From Acidobacteriota bacterium (GTDB taxonomy: Bacteria; Acidobacteriota; Terriglobia; Acidiferrales; UBA7541): a stretch of DNA of 64,000 nt. The translations under genes and the position numbers were made by a program. Shown here piece by piece: positions 18,653 to 28,731 of the stretch; position 1 is the first letter of the stretch, and every line of letters begins with the position of its first letter. Under the pieces are notes generated by a model, which was not told the origin of the DNA, did no database searches, and was given only the letters and a program-made list of their open reading frames with translations. The stretch lies in assembly GCA_013289855.1 (NCBI GenBank), contig JABCZD010000003.1, forward strand, positions 248,001-312,000. Direction: 5' to 3'.

Positions 18653-19927
18653 ATGGAATATCTCATGTTGAAAACTGATTATTTTTTGGATTTGGAAAGT
18701 GCGGCACTTCTCGACGCACGGCTGTTCCGCAAAATACCTCTCCGACGCAGCCTGATCCTTCTCGTTGCAGGGACACTGTTGTTCGGCGGCTGTGGGAAAA
18801 TGGGCCTGCCGCCCGCCGGCCCTCCCGATGTTCAAGTAGTGCCGGTAGTGCAGAAGGATGTTCCGATTAGCCAAAGTTGGGTCGCGACGTTCGACGGCCT
18901 GGTCAACGCCAATATTCACGCGCAAGTCAGCGGCCTGCTGTTGAAGCAGACCTATTTGAACGGCGCCTTTGTTCCCAAGGGCGCGCCGCTCTTCCTGATT
19001 GACCCCAGGCCATTTCAAGCCGCCCTGGATCAGGCCAATGGCAGCCTCAACCAGGCCAAAGCGGATTTGGACGTCGCCAAGGCAAGCGTGGGTAAGAACG
19101 ATTTGGACGTCAAGCGGTACACACCGCTGGTTAAAACAGGCGCGATCAGCCAGCAGGAAATGGATGACGCCATTCAGAATGATTTGGGGGCAAAAGCGAA
19201 AGAGCAATCTGCGATTGCGGCCATCTCCGCCGCTGAAGCCGCGGTGGACGCCGCGAAAATAAATCTGGGCTTCACAAAAATTGTCTCGCCCATCGATGGC
19301 GTGGCCGGTATTTCAAGCGCCCAAGTCGGCGACATGGTCGGTCCCCAGGGCGCCGTTCTAACCACCGTCTCTACCGTTAACCCTATCCTCGTCAGTTTCA
19401 CGCCCAGCGAGCAGGAATACCTGAGAGCCGTGAGCCAAACCTGGATGAAGGGGCTAAATGAGGACGAAGCGCTGCGTAAGCTGGAATGGCACGTCACTCT
19501 GACGAACGGGGCCGAATTCCCTTATACGGGGCGCTTCTACGCACTGAATCGCCAAGTGGATATCAGAACTGGCGCGATACTTGTTCAAGTCCAAGTTCCG
19601 AATCCAGGCAATGTCCTTCGTCCTGGCGGGTACGGCCTCATCAAAACCGTCGTGCGAATTCAGCCGAACGCACTGTTGGTGCCACAAAGAGCGGTAAGTG
19701 AACTACAAGGCGGTTTCGAGGTGGCAGTCATTGGGGACGATAACAAGGCGCACATTATCACCGTGACGATGGGAGACAAAATCGGCGATATGTGGATCGT
19801 GGCAGGCGGGCTCAAGGCCGGCGAGCGTGTGGTGGCGGAAGGCGTGCAAAAGGTACAGGAAGGGATGCTGGTTAATCCCAAACCGTATCAGGCCCCAACA
19901 GCGATTGCGCAGAACAGCAAACCATAG
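18653..19927 (+). CDS. RND efflux periplasmic adaptor lipoprotein, AcrA/MexA-like
   Basis: The 424-residue protein carries a lipobox after a hydrophobic signal (LLVAGTLLFGGC), so the mature adaptor would be lipid-anchored in the inner membrane. Lipoyl half motifs are seen in NIHAQVSGLLLKQTYLNGAF and TKIVSPIDGVAGISSAQVGD, with an alpha-hairpin between. FLIDPRPFQAALDQA and LNPxNVLRPG-type sequences match the AcrA family. It links the AcrB-like pump encoded 26 bases downstream to the OprM-like channel. The start may be the Met at residue 5; neither has a strong ribosome-binding site. First gene of a three-gene operon. Confidence 0.92.
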   Translation: MEYLMLKTDYFLDLESAALLDARLFRKIPLRRSLILLVAGTLLFGGCGKMGLPPAGPPDVQVVPVVQKDVPISQSWVATFDGLVNANIHAQVSGLLLKQTYLNGAFVPKGAPLFLIDPRPFQAALDQANGSLNQAKADLDVAKASVGKNDLDVKRYTPLVKTGAISQQEMDDAIQNDLGAKAKEQSAIAAISAAEAAVDAAKINLGFTKIVSPIDGVAGISSAQVGDMVGPQGAVLTTVSTVNPILVSFTPSEQEYLRAVSQTWMKGLNEDEALRKLEWHVTLTNGAEFPYTGRFYALNRQVDIRTGAILVQVQVPNPGNVLRPGGYGLIKTVVRIQPNALLVPQRAVSELQGGFEVAVIGDDNKAHIITVTMGDKIGDMWIVAGGLKAGERVVAEGVQKVQEGMLVNPKPYQAPTAIAQNSKP

Positions 19928-19953
19928 CAGTTCGGTACTAGAGGACCGAAACG

Positions 19954-22900
19954 ATGTCAAAGTTTTTTATCAACCGCCCCATCGTCGCTATCGTGATCGC
20001 CATCGTCATGGTTATCGCGGGTGGAGCGGCGATGTTCAGCCTGCCCACGGCGCAATTCCCTCCTATTGCTGATCCGCAAATCCAGGTAACCGCCACCTAT
20101 CCCGGCGCCGATGCTTTGACGGTGGATCAGTCGGTTGCCGTGCCCATCGAACAGCAAATGAGCGGCGTCGACAACATGGAGTACATGTATTCGCTGAACG
20201 CCAACAACGGCCAGATGAAACTGACGGTGGACTTCGATGTGGCCACCGATCCGAACACCGACCTGATTTTGACACAGATGCGGCAATCGCAGGCCGCATC
20301 GCAACTGCCCAACGAAGTGAACACGCAAGGCGTTACGGTACAGAAATCCACGTCCGCCCCGCTGATGCTGTTCGACCTTTACTCTCCCAGTGGAAAATAC
20401 AATTCGCAGTTTCTCGCCAACTACGCGTACATCAATCTTCTGAGTCCGCTGACGCGCGTGTACGGAATCGCCAGCGTAACCATTTTTGGCGCCGGCCAGT
20501 ACGCCATGCGTTTCTGGATCAATCCCAACCAACTGGCGAAGCTCGGGATCACGGTTCCGGAAATCATCGCCGCGGTGAAAACGCAGAACACCGTGAATCC
20601 CGCGGGACAGATCGGTGGCGAACCCGTCCCGGCGGGACAGGAGTATACCCTCAACGTACTTGCCCAGGGCCGATTGATTACGCCCGAGGAATTCGGGAAC
20701 ATCGTAGTTCGCGCCAACACCGATGGTTCGTTCGTGCGTCTGAAAGACGTAGCCCGCATTGAACTGGGTACCCAGGTTTACAACCTTACGGGTCACCTGG
20801 ACGGCAAACCCGGCGCGATCGTCGCGATTTATCAGCTTCCCGGATCGAACGCCATCAAGGCGGCGCAGGGCGCGAAAGATTTGATGGCCGAGGCGAAGAA
20901 GACCTTTCCGGCCGGCCTGGATTATGTGATTGCGCTGGACACCACCCTACCAGTAACGGAAGGTATCCACGAAATTGTGATGACACTTTTCGAGGCTCTC
21001 GGCCTCGTTATCATCGTGGTCTTCATTTTCCTGCAGGGCTGGCGAGCGACGTTGATTCCCTTGCTGGCGGTTCCGGTATCGCTCATCGGTACGTTCCTGG
21101 TGTTTCCGATACTGGGCTTTTCGATCAATACCCTTTCGCTGTTCGGGCTGGTGCTGGCCATCGGTCTGGTGGTGGACGATGCCATCGTGGTTGTCGAGGC
21201 CATCGAACATCACATCGAACACGGGCTTGCCCCCAAGGCCGCGGCCTTCAAGGCGATGGAAGAGGTATCGGGCCCGGTGGTCGGCATAGCGATCGTTCTT
21301 TCTGCCGTGTTCATTCCGACGGCATTCGTCCCGGGGATCACGGGACGGCTATATCAACAATTCGCGGTGACCATCGCGGTCTCCGTAATTATTTCGGCGT
21401 TCAACGCGCTGACCTTGAGCCCCGCGCTGGGCGCACTGCTGCTCCGGCCAAAAACCGAAAGCCGCGGGTTGCTGCAGAAGTTTTTCAACTGGTTCAACAA
21501 AGTCTTTGGTCGCGCCACGACTGGTTATGTCGGTTTTTGCTCGTTTCTGATTCACAAAATGAGTTTCACCGTCGTTGCGTTGATTGTCTTCGCGATAGGA
21601 GCGGGATTCTTTGGCAGCAAGCTTCCCAAGAGCTTTTTGCCCGAAGAAGATCAGGGTTATTTGTATGTGGCGTTGCAACTGCCAGACGCTTCATCGTTGC
21701 AGCGCACCACTGCGGCTTCCGCGAAGGTCGAAGACATTCTACTGAACACGCCGGGCGTCGAACATGTGACCACCGTCGTGGGCTACAACATGTTGAGCGG
21801 TGTGCAGAATACTTATAGTTCCTTCTTCTGGGTGACGCTAAAGAAGTGGGGAGAGCGCAAAGCGGCCGACGAACAATACTGGGCCATCAAAATTCACCTT
21901 AACGTTGCTCTTCGTGCCATCTCAGAGGGCATCACCATCGCCTTTCCGCCGCCGGCAATTCCCGGCGTAGGCGCCGCAGGCGGAGCCACCTTCATTCTGG
22001 AAGACCGCTCCGGGCAGGGTTTGGAGTTCTTGCGGGAGAATCAGCAGAAATTCATGGCTGCCGCATTAAAGCGGCCCGAATTCTCCTTCATTTTCACCAC
22101 TGCTCTACCGTCCGTTCCGCAGCTCTTCGTTAAGGTCGATCGCGACAAGGTCCTTAAGCAGGACGTCGCACTAAGCGACGTATACCAGACCCTGCAAGCA
22201 TTCATGGGCGGAGCATTCATAAATTTCTTCAACCGCTTCGGACGCGTCTGGCAGGTCTATGTTCAAGCCGAAGGCGACTTTCGGACGCAGGCGGACAACG
22301 TCGGGAAATTTTACGTGCGCAATAAGACCGGACAAATGGTTCCGCTGTCCGCCGTTACCAGCGTGGAACGGCGCCTGGGCCCTGAATTCACCATGCACTA
22401 CAACCTTTACCCATGCGTACAGATTAATGGAAATACGAAACCTGGGTTCAGTTCCGACCAGGCTATGAAAGCGCTTGAGGAAGTCTTTGCCGAGACCATG
22501 CCCCCAGGAATGGGATACGACTACATGGGTATGTCGTTTCAAGAGCAGAAGGCGGCGCAGGGTGTTTCACCAAACGTGATCTTCGGGTTTTCGATTCTTT
22601 TTGTCTTCCTCATCTTGGCGGCGCTGTACGAGAGCTGGACTCTGCCTTTCAGCGTGTTGCTGAGCACGCCGGTCGCGGTGTTCGGGGCATTTTTCGTCCT
22701 ATTCGCGCGGAGAATCATCGGTTTGGCGGTGTTCAAGGACTACACCGCCCTGGGGCTGGAAGAAAACGTTTATGCGCAAATTGGTCTCGTCATGCTTATT
22801 GGTCTGGCGGCCAAAAACGCCATCCTGATCGTGGAGTTCGCCAAAGCGGAATTTGAAAAAGGCAGACCGCTGGCGGATGCAGCGCTCGAAGGCGCCAAAC

Positions 22901-23160
22901 TTCGTCTGCGTCCAATTCTGATGACTTCCTTCGCCTTCATTCTGGGATGCGTGCCGTTGTGGCGTGCATCGGGTGCGGGAGGCGTTTCAAGGCAGGTTAT
23001 GGGAACAACGGTAATCGGCGGAATGCTTTTTGCGAGCGGGCTCGCTATCTTCATCATTCCAGCTTTGTTTTACGTAATTGAAAAGCTCGGTGGCGGGGAA
23101 CGCGAACAGTTAGAAGCAAGAACGGCCACAGGCACGCCCGGATTGGCACCGGGAGACTAA
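19954..23160 (+). CDS. RND multidrug efflux permease, AcrB/MexB-like
   Basis: A 1068-residue HAE1 RND pump, the proton-driven core of a tripartite exporter. The N-terminus KFFINRPIVAIVIAIVMVIA, the Asp pair in GLVVDDAIVVVEAIEHHIEH, the second-half Lys in GLAAKNAILIVEFAKAEFEK and the switch-loop and docking regions are all recognisable. It is closer to AcrB/MexB (two-component with dedicated adaptor and channel) than to the MdtBC-like pair at 3181-9455. Its stop overlaps the next start (TAATG). Substrates unknown. Confidence 0.95.
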   Translation: MSKFFINRPIVAIVIAIVMVIAGGAAMFSLPTAQFPPIADPQIQVTATYPGADALTVDQSVAVPIEQQMSGVDNMEYMYSLNANNGQMKLTVDFDVATDPNTDLILTQMRQSQAASQLPNEVNTQGVTVQKSTSAPLMLFDLYSPSGKYNSQFLANYAYINLLSPLTRVYGIASVTIFGAGQYAMRFWINPNQLAKLGITVPEIIAAVKTQNTVNPAGQIGGEPVPAGQEYTLNVLAQGRLITPEEFGNIVVRANTDGSFVRLKDVARIELGTQVYNLTGHLDGKPGAIVAIYQLPGSNAIKAAQGAKDLMAEAKKTFPAGLDYVIALDTTLPVTEGIHEIVMTLFEALGLVIIVVFIFLQGWRATLIPLLAVPVSLIGTFLVFPILGFSINTLSLFGLVLAIGLVVDDAIVVVEAIEHHIEHGLAPKAAAFKAMEEVSGPVVGIAIVLSAVFIPTAFVPGITGRLYQQFAVTIAVSVIISAFNALTLSPALGALLLRPKTESRGLLQKFFNWFNKVFGRATTGYVGFCSFLIHKMSFTVVALIVFAIGAGFFGSKLPKSFLPEEDQGYLYVALQLPDASSLQRTTAASAKVEDILLNTPGVEHVTTVVGYNMLSGVQNTYSSFFWVTLKKWGERKAADEQYWAIKIHLNVALRAISEGITIAFPPPAIPGVGAAGGATFILEDRSGQGLEFLRENQQKFMAAALKRPEFSFIFTTALPSVPQLFVKVDRDKVLKQDVALSDVYQTLQAFMGGAFINFFNRFGRVWQVYVQAEGDFRTQADNVGKFYVRNKTGQMVPLSAVTSVERRLGPEFTMHYNLYPCVQINGNTKPGFSSDQAMKALEEVFAETMPPGMGYDYMGMSFQEQKAAQGVSPNVIFGFSILFVFLILAALYESWTLPFSVLLSTPVAVFGAFFVLFARRIIGLAVFKDYTALGLEENVYAQIGLVMLIGLAAKNAILIVEFAKAEFEKGRPLADAALEGAKLRLRPILMTSFAFILGCVPLWRASGAGGVSRQVMGTTVIGGMLFASGLAIFIIPALFYVIEKLGGGEREQLEARTATGTPGLAPGD

Positions 23161-24755
23161 TGTCTCTCCGAAAAACAAAGAGAAGCATGTTTAAGGAGCC
23201 TTCAGAACTGATGAACGCGAGTCACACCAACCCAGTCAACATCTCCCAGACTTCTCGTCCGCGTCATTTCGCGAAAATGAATACGAGCGGTCGTGGAAGT
23301 ACGCAAGCGCTAGCCTGTGTGCTCTCGCTGGTGATTGTTCTTTCTGGATGTGCCGTTGGTCCGAATTATCGGCGCCCCACCGTGAATGCGCCGGTGGATT
23401 TTCGCAGCGAACAGGGGCAAGCACAGCAAGCCTCGCTCGCCGACCTGCCATGGTGGCAAGTTTTCAAAGACGAAAAGTTGCAGGAACTGATCCAGACGGC
23501 GCTGAAAAATAACTACGACTTGCGCATCGCGGTATCACGAGTGGAGCAATCGCGGCAGATCGCGGCAGAAGCCAGGTCGCAGTACGTTCCGTTCGTCAAC
23601 TACGGCACGGTGAATAGCGACGGCAAAAACGAGTTTGCCGGCACCGTTGCGCCTAACGGAGGCGCGGTTCGGGGAGCCTTTGTGGGCGCGGTCAGCGCGG
23701 CATGGGAACCCGATGTATGGGGCCGCATTCGACGAATGAACGAAGCGGCGCTGGCGCAATACCTTGCAACCGAGGAGGCCCGACGGGGTGTAATGCTCTC
23801 GCTGGTCAGCGACGTCGCCCAGGCATATTTTGAACTGCTGGAATTGTACCTGGAACTCGATATCGCGAAACAGACCACGGATTCGTTCGGCCAATCTCTG
23901 AAATTTTTTACGCAACGTTACGAGGGCGGCGTGGCCACGACGCTCGACACCTCCCGGGCAGCGGCCGCGCTGGCCACGACCGCCGCCGCCATTCCGCAAA
24001 CGGAGCTGCAGATCACGATAAAGGAAAACCAACTCAGCGTACTCCTCGGGGCCAACCCAGGCCCGATTACGGGTGTGGCGAAACTTTTGGACGAAGTGGT
24101 GCCCCCGGAGATACCGGTTGGAATACCATCCGCGCTGCTAGAGCGCCGGCCAGACATACTGCAGGCGGAGCAACAGGTGCGCGCAGCCAACGCGCAAGTC
24201 GGCGTTGCGACGGCAAACTTTTTCCCCCAGTTTGGACTGACCGCGCTATTGGGGCGAGCCAGCACTCCGCTTTCCACGTTCTCGTCCGGTCAGACCACCG
24301 CGTGGAGCATCGCGGCCTCGATAACCGGACCCCTATTCCAGGGCGGCAATTTGACGGCCCAGAAACGCCAGGCCGTGGCCGCTTGGCAGCAAACGCAACT
24401 GCAATATCAACAGACCGCGTTGAGCGCGTTTCAGGATGTCGCGAATGCGTTGATTTCACGTGAAAAATTTGACGAAATCCTTGTCGAGCAGACGAAAGCT
24501 GTCGAAAACTATCAGCAATCTGTCACGGTCTCGACGCAACGCTACGTAAACGGCAAAGCCACGTACTACGAAGTTCTCGAAGCGCAACAGTTGCTTTTTC
24601 CGGCGCAGAATGCTGTTGCACAGACTGAACTCGACCGGCGCGTGGTAATTGTGCAGCTCTACATGGCGTTGGGCGGTGGGTGGAAGCTAAGTGATTCCCA
24701 ATGGAACAATACCCTTCCCATCGCGCCACAGCCGCCGGGGCCCCCCACGCCCTAA
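23160..24755 (+). CDS. Outer-membrane efflux channel lipoprotein, OprM/NodT family
   Basis: The 531-residue protein contains two TolC-type repeats that build a trimeric beta-barrel and alpha-helical tunnel. After the lipobox in LSLVIVLSGCAVGPNYRRP comes the family motif WWQVFKDEKLQELIQTALKN, and the second repeat has LLERRPDILQAEQQVRAANA. The start at 23160 has GGGAG five bases upstream and overlaps the permease stop, but it gives a signal preceded by about 45 residues; Met at residue 18 or 40 would give a more ordinary signal peptide. Last gene of the efflux operon. Confidence 0.93.
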   Translation: MSLRKTKRSMFKEPSELMNASHTNPVNISQTSRPRHFAKMNTSGRGSTQALACVLSLVIVLSGCAVGPNYRRPTVNAPVDFRSEQGQAQQASLADLPWWQVFKDEKLQELIQTALKNNYDLRIAVSRVEQSRQIAAEARSQYVPFVNYGTVNSDGKNEFAGTVAPNGGAVRGAFVGAVSAAWEPDVWGRIRRMNEAALAQYLATEEARRGVMLSLVSDVAQAYFELLELYLELDIAKQTTDSFGQSLKFFTQRYEGGVATTLDTSRAAAALATTAAAIPQTELQITIKENQLSVLLGANPGPITGVAKLLDEVVPPEIPVGIPSALLERRPDILQAEQQVRAANAQVGVATANFFPQFGLTALLGRASTPLSTFSSGQTTAWSIAASITGPLFQGGNLTAQKRQAVAAWQQTQLQYQQTALSAFQDVANALISREKFDEILVEQTKAVENYQQSVTVSTQRYVNGKATYYEVLEAQQLLFPAQNAVAQTELDRRVVIVQLYMALGGGWKLSDSQWNNTLPIAPQPPGPPTP

Positions 24756-24882
24756 GCGCAGCCAGCCAGGAACGGCGTCGCGTGCAAATTCACGCGAATA
24801 CTCCGAGCTATCGCACGAATCCTCACACACTGGCAGCTAGGCTAACAATAGCCGCCATGCCGGTGCGTTCACCGTTTTGCGT

Positions 24883-26193
24883 TTACGACTGTATCGAATT
24901 GTTTTTCAGCGTGAAACGAAGATAGAGATAACCAACGCAACCTGCCGACAGAGAAACCGCGAGGACAGCAACCTTCGCGATAGCCACTAATGTCGGGTCT
25001 TCAAACGAGAGGCCGCTGATGAATAGCGCCACCGTAAATCCCACACCTGCCAAAAGTCCGACTCCGGCTATGCCATTCCACGTCAAGCCATCAGCCATCG
25101 CGGCAATTTTGAATTTCACCGCCAGAAAAGATAACAAAGTGATTCCCACGGCCTTGCCTACAAGCAGCCCCAAAAATATGCCAAGCGCAATCGGGCTCGA
25201 ATACGCCAGTTTCAGCTGTGTCGTTGACAAAGCGGTGCCCGCGCTAGCCAAGGCAAACAGAGGAAGAATGAGAAAACAAACCCAGGGGTGAACGCTCCTC
25301 TCCAGGCGCTCAGCAATAGAGTCGGTGCCACGGAGAAGTTCGTCAAGTTCGGTGATCGTAGCTTCTGCTGACGTTTTATTTTGGCTCAGGATCTGGTCGC
25401 GAAAATTCTTGAGCAGCGGCTCTGCACTTTCGGCCAACTGTTCCGGGCGGTATTTTGGGGTGATCGGCGCCACAAGGCCCAGAATCACTCCGGCAATCGT
25501 GGCATGCACTCCAGAACTCAGAACCGCGGCCCAGAAACAAATCCCTACAACCGAATAGACGGCGAGAGGCGCCCGGCGTACGGACAAGCCTATTAAAACC
25601 AGCAACAAACCGCCCGCCGCCGCCAGCGCCAGCAAAGAGATCGAGGGAGTATAGAAAAACGCAATCACCAGGATAGCCCCCACATCATCCACGATGGCCA
25701 GCGCCAGCATAAACACACGCAAGCTCGACGGAATACGTTTGCCGAGCAGGGCGAGAATTCCCAGCGCGAACCCAATGTCTGTGGCCATCGGGATGCCCCA
25801 GCCGTGGGCGCCCGCGCCGTGCCGGTTCAGCGCGAAATAGATGACTGCCGGAAGAATCATGCCGCCGAGCGCGGCCATGATCGGAAGCGCCGCCTGGCGA
25901 AAGGACGCCAATTCGCCCTTAACGATTTCACGCTTAATCTCGAGCCCCACCACCAAAAAAAACAACACCATCAACCCATCGTCGATCCAGTGATGCAAAT
26001 CCATGGAAAGAAGCGGGCGACGGCCCAATTGCAACGGAAGCTTCCAAAGCGCGAAATAGGACGCGCTCCAGGGCGAATTCGCCCAAACCAGGGCGGCGAC
26101 GGTAGCGGCAAACAGGAGTACCGAACCGGAGGTTTCGCTGTGCACGAACCGCTCGAGCATCGACTTCGGACGCGACAGAAATGGCTTTCCCAT
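24883..26193 (-). CDS. nhaA: Na+/H+ antiporter NhaA
   Basis: The 436-residue inner-membrane antiporter exchanges sodium for protons and sets internal pH. The catalytic Asp pair is in ALAIVDDVGAILVIAFFY, equivalent to Asp163-Asp164 of the E. coli protein, and other family blocks are GLEIKREIVKGEL, PMATDIGFALGILALLG and GIAGVGLLAGVGFTVALFIS. Length is slightly above the usual 390 because of a longer N-terminus. It lies 176 bases downstream of ctaG on the same strand, with the inverted repeat at 26311 in the gap, so it may have its own promoter. Confidence 0.95.
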   Translation of the reverse strand: MGKPFLSRPKSMLERFVHSETSGSVLLFAATVAALVWANSPWSASYFALWKLPLQLGRRPLLSMDLHHWIDDGLMVLFFLVVGLEIKREIVKGELASFRQAALPIMAALGGMILPAVIYFALNRHGAGAHGWGIPMATDIGFALGILALLGKRIPSSLRVFMLALAIVDDVGAILVIAFFYTPSISLLALAAAGGLLLVLIGLSVRRAPLAVYSVVGICFWAAVLSSGVHATIAGVILGLVAPITPKYRPEQLAESAEPLLKNFRDQILSQNKTSAEATITELDELLRGTDSIAERLERSVHPWVCFLILPLFALASAGTALSTTQLKLAYSSPIALGIFLGLLVGKAVGITLLSFLAVKFKIAAMADGLTWNGIAGVGLLAGVGFTVALFISGLSFEDPTLVAIAKVAVLAVSLSAGCVGYLYLRFTLKNNSIQS

Positions 26194-26310
26194 CGGCTAG
26201 TTCCCCGTCCTGGTTGGGATTTGCGGTACCTTCAATCTTTTCTCCGCCACGATGAGGGAACAGCTCCTGCCCGGGTGTGTTGAGCCTACCTCTGCACAAG
26301 AAATTGTTCC

Positions 26311-26330
26311 TACTGTTAGAACTGACAGTG
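26311..26330. promoter_or_regulatory. Inverted repeat ACTGT-N8-ACAGT, site A
   Basis: TACTGTTAGAACTGACAGTG has 5-base arms with an 8-base spacer, 118 bases ahead of nhaA. The same arms and spacing occur at 36506-36525 ahead of the respiratory operon. The layout matches the CTGT-N8-ACAG form of the gamma-proteobacterial LexA box, but the regulator here is unknown. Confidence 0.4.
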
Positions 26331-26369
26331 GCCGCATCGCTAGGACTACAGGATCGGTCCGCAGTTCCA

Positions 26370-27245
26370 TTACGAGCGGCTGCCGCTTAATGCCGGGGGC
26401 CTGACGTGGATGTAGCGTTCCTCATGCTCCGCCATAGGCGAGAGCAGTTGAATGGTGATGAGCACCGTGGGAATCAGATACACCACCGAGCCCAGTAGCC
26501 ACATGAGCGCACCTGCGACTACCTGGTCCTCAAACGCGGTCATGCGAAAAAGCGCGGGAGCAGCGGCATATGAAGGATAGATGACGCGATCGCTGAAGAT
26601 CAAAAATGCTCCCAGCGCGCCGCCGGGTAAGCTCCCCAAGAACAGGTACAAAGGAATGGACCAGCGTGGCCAGCGTGCGACGCTCGGAAAAGGCAGCACC
26701 ACGGGCCACCAGAACAGCAGCGCCGTAGCAAGAAAGGTTATGTGCTCCGCTTCGTGCCAGCCGTCGGACCGCAGCGCCAGTTCAAAAGCCGCTGGGATGT
26801 GCCATCCGATCAGAGCGACTCCCGCCACGAGCCAGCAAAACGCCGGCCGCGCGAGGACGCGCCCGAGTGCCTGAACTGGAGCGTAACGCAGGACGGGGCC
26901 TGCCACGCGGCGGACCACCCTTCGCGGCAATCCCCGCAGCAGCGGCAACAACGGCTCGCCGAGCAGCAGCAGGAGCGGGGCCGCGAGCATAAGCAAGAGA
27001 TGCTGCACCATGTGCATCGTCAGCGAGACGTCGTCAAACGCTTCCAGCGGCGATCCGATCGCCAGCCATAAGGAAAAAACTCCACCTGCGAATGCGGCGA
27101 GGCGCGCAAAGGAAAATAGATTTGGGAACACGCGATGCAAACGAATCCAGCCACGTGCGTAAATCAGGAGCGTCAGAAATAATGTCAGGTTAACTACGAT
27201 CGGCGGAGACCATGATCGCAAAATCGCTTGAGCGTCGGCCATCAT
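26370..27245 (-). CDS. ctaG: Cytochrome c oxidase assembly factor CtaG (caa3 type)
   Basis: The 291-residue polytopic protein belongs to the caa3_CtaG family needed to assemble caa3 oxidase in Bacillus, probably in copper delivery; it is unrelated to the proteobacterial Cox11-type CtaG. Conserved features seen are FDDVSLTMHMVQHLLLMLAA with its two His, GWHIPAAFELAL, WHEAEHITFLATALLFWWP and the late MTAFEDQVVAGALMWL. About seven helices. It begins seven bases after the cytochrome b stop and is the last gene of the respiratory operon, in keeping with a job on the oxidase encoded upstream. Confidence 0.9.
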   Translation of the reverse strand: MMADAQAILRSWSPPIVVNLTLFLTLLIYARGWIRLHRVFPNLFSFARLAAFAGGVFSLWLAIGSPLEAFDDVSLTMHMVQHLLLMLAAPLLLLLGEPLLPLLRGLPRRVVRRVAGPVLRYAPVQALGRVLARPAFCWLVAGVALIGWHIPAAFELALRSDGWHEAEHITFLATALLFWWPVVLPFPSVARWPRWSIPLYLFLGSLPGGALGAFLIFSDRVIYPSYAAAPALFRMTAFEDQVVAGALMWLLGSVVYLIPTVLITIQLLSPMAEHEERYIHVRPPALSGSRS

Positions 27246-27252
27246 TGGGCGC

Positions 27253-28731
27253 TTAGGGATGGGTCGCCGGGGCTACGGAGCCCGCCGCGTGGGCGAGTGC
27301 GGCATCCCGCGCTGGGGGTCGTCCCTCCGGGTGCAGCGTCTTGAGGAAACTGACCAGAGCCGTCGTCTCGGCAGGACTCAAATTCTTGCCGTACGCGGGC
27401 ATGTTCCCGCCTCCCTGAATCACTTGTCGAATCAGCTGATCATCGGTCAGCTGCAACGCCACGGCGTCGAGAGCCGGCCCGCGTTTCCCGCCCTCGTGGT
27501 CGAGCGAATGGCAGTTGTGACACTGCTTCACCTGAAACACCAAAGCGCCTTGCCGCTCGAGCGCGCTGCGATTGTGCAAATATTCTGCCGGAATGGGCAG
27601 CGAACTCCACGCATCCATCACCGGACTCCAAGGCGTATAGGTTGCGAGGTGCGTTAAGGTCCCCAAGGCCACCGCCACCAAGAGAATCGTGAGCACGGCA
27701 ATGGGCCGGCGCTTCCAACTTTTTTCGCCTTCGCCGAAAATAAACGGAAGCAGCAACAGGCCCCCAATTACAACGACGGGACCAATGAGCATCGCGGGAG
27801 TTTCCATCGAGGGGGGCAAGAACGAGAGCACCGCGTACAACCACAAGAAAAAGAAATCCGGACGCGGCGCCGTTTGAATGATCGTGGGATCCGGCTGGCC
27901 AGATGGTCCGAAGGGCCCAAAGTAGATCGCGCACGCCGCAACGGCCAGCAATATGGCGCCGCTAAAAAACATATCCTTCCAGACGGCTGCTGGAACGAAG
28001 GGAATACCATCCTTTTTCGTCAGCTCGTGATATTCCTTCACGTAGGTAGCCTTGCGGACGATCCGCCCGGGCATTGGCCACTCATTGATCCCCAGCTTGA
28101 TAACCATCAGAAGATGTACGGCAACAAATCCGATCAGTAGTCCAGGGATCACAAAAACATGAAGCGCAAAGAATCTCGTGAGCGTCGCTCCGGCAATAAT
28201 TGGGCCGCCTAACATCAAGCTGACGATCCATGAGCCCATTAGCGGCACGTGGCTCGCGATAGACACTCCAATCCCCAATCCCCAGTAGGCATCCTGATCG
28301 AAGCGCAGCACCTGGCCGGTGAACGCCATCCCCAACGTCACCAGCAACAACAGCACGCCCACCATCCACGTCAATTCGCGCGGATATTTGTACGCGCCGA
28401 ACAGAAAAACCTGAACCATGTGGATCAGGACGATGGCGACCATGAAATCCGAGCCCCAGCCGTGGAGCCCGCGAATAAACCAACCAAGCGTGATGGAGTG
28501 ATTCAGGATTTGCAGACTGTTCCATGCTTGACCAGCCGATGGAACATAAATCAGCGCCAGCATGATGCCGGTAGCGATTTGCAGCATGAAGACCACGAGC
28601 GCTGCGCTGCCGAAAACATAGAACCAGCTTGCCGTATCGCGGGGCACCGAATGCTCCGCCGTTTCGCGGATCGTCTCACCAATCTGCAGCCGCGCGTCCA
28701 GCCATTTGCCAATCGTTTCGATCAGGCGCAT
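27253..28731 (-). CDS. Cytochrome b of bc complex fused to a C-terminal cytochrome c domain
   Basis: The 492-residue protein is the quinol-oxidising membrane core. Haem b ligands are His90 and His104 in the second helix and His191 and His206 in the fourth; the 14-residue gap between the latter pair is the b6f spacing, not that of mitochondrial bc1. The C-terminal subunit-IV part follows at about 255-375, and a cytochrome c domain with CHNCH at 404-408 and GGNMPAYGKNLS (axial Met) completes it. The Qo-site PEWY motif reads PDFF at 291-294, a notable change. It overlaps the Rieske gene by 10 bases. Confidence 0.92.
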   Translation of the reverse strand: MRLIETIGKWLDARLQIGETIRETAEHSVPRDTASWFYVFGSAALVVFMLQIATGIMLALIYVPSAGQAWNSLQILNHSITLGWFIRGLHGWGSDFMVAIVLIHMVQVFLFGAYKYPRELTWMVGVLLLLVTLGMAFTGQVLRFDQDAYWGLGIGVSIASHVPLMGSWIVSLMLGGPIIAGATLTRFFALHVFVIPGLLIGFVAVHLLMVIKLGINEWPMPGRIVRKATYVKEYHELTKKDGIPFVPAAVWKDMFFSGAILLAVAACAIYFGPFGPSGQPDPTIIQTAPRPDFFFLWLYAVLSFLPPSMETPAMLIGPVVVIGGLLLLPFIFGEGEKSWKRRPIAVLTILLVAVALGTLTHLATYTPWSPVMDAWSSLPIPAEYLHNRSALERQGALVFQVKQCHNCHSLDHEGGKRGPALDAVALQLTDDQLIRQVIQGGGNMPAYGKNLSPAETTALVSFLKTLHPEGRPPARDAALAHAAGSVAPATHP

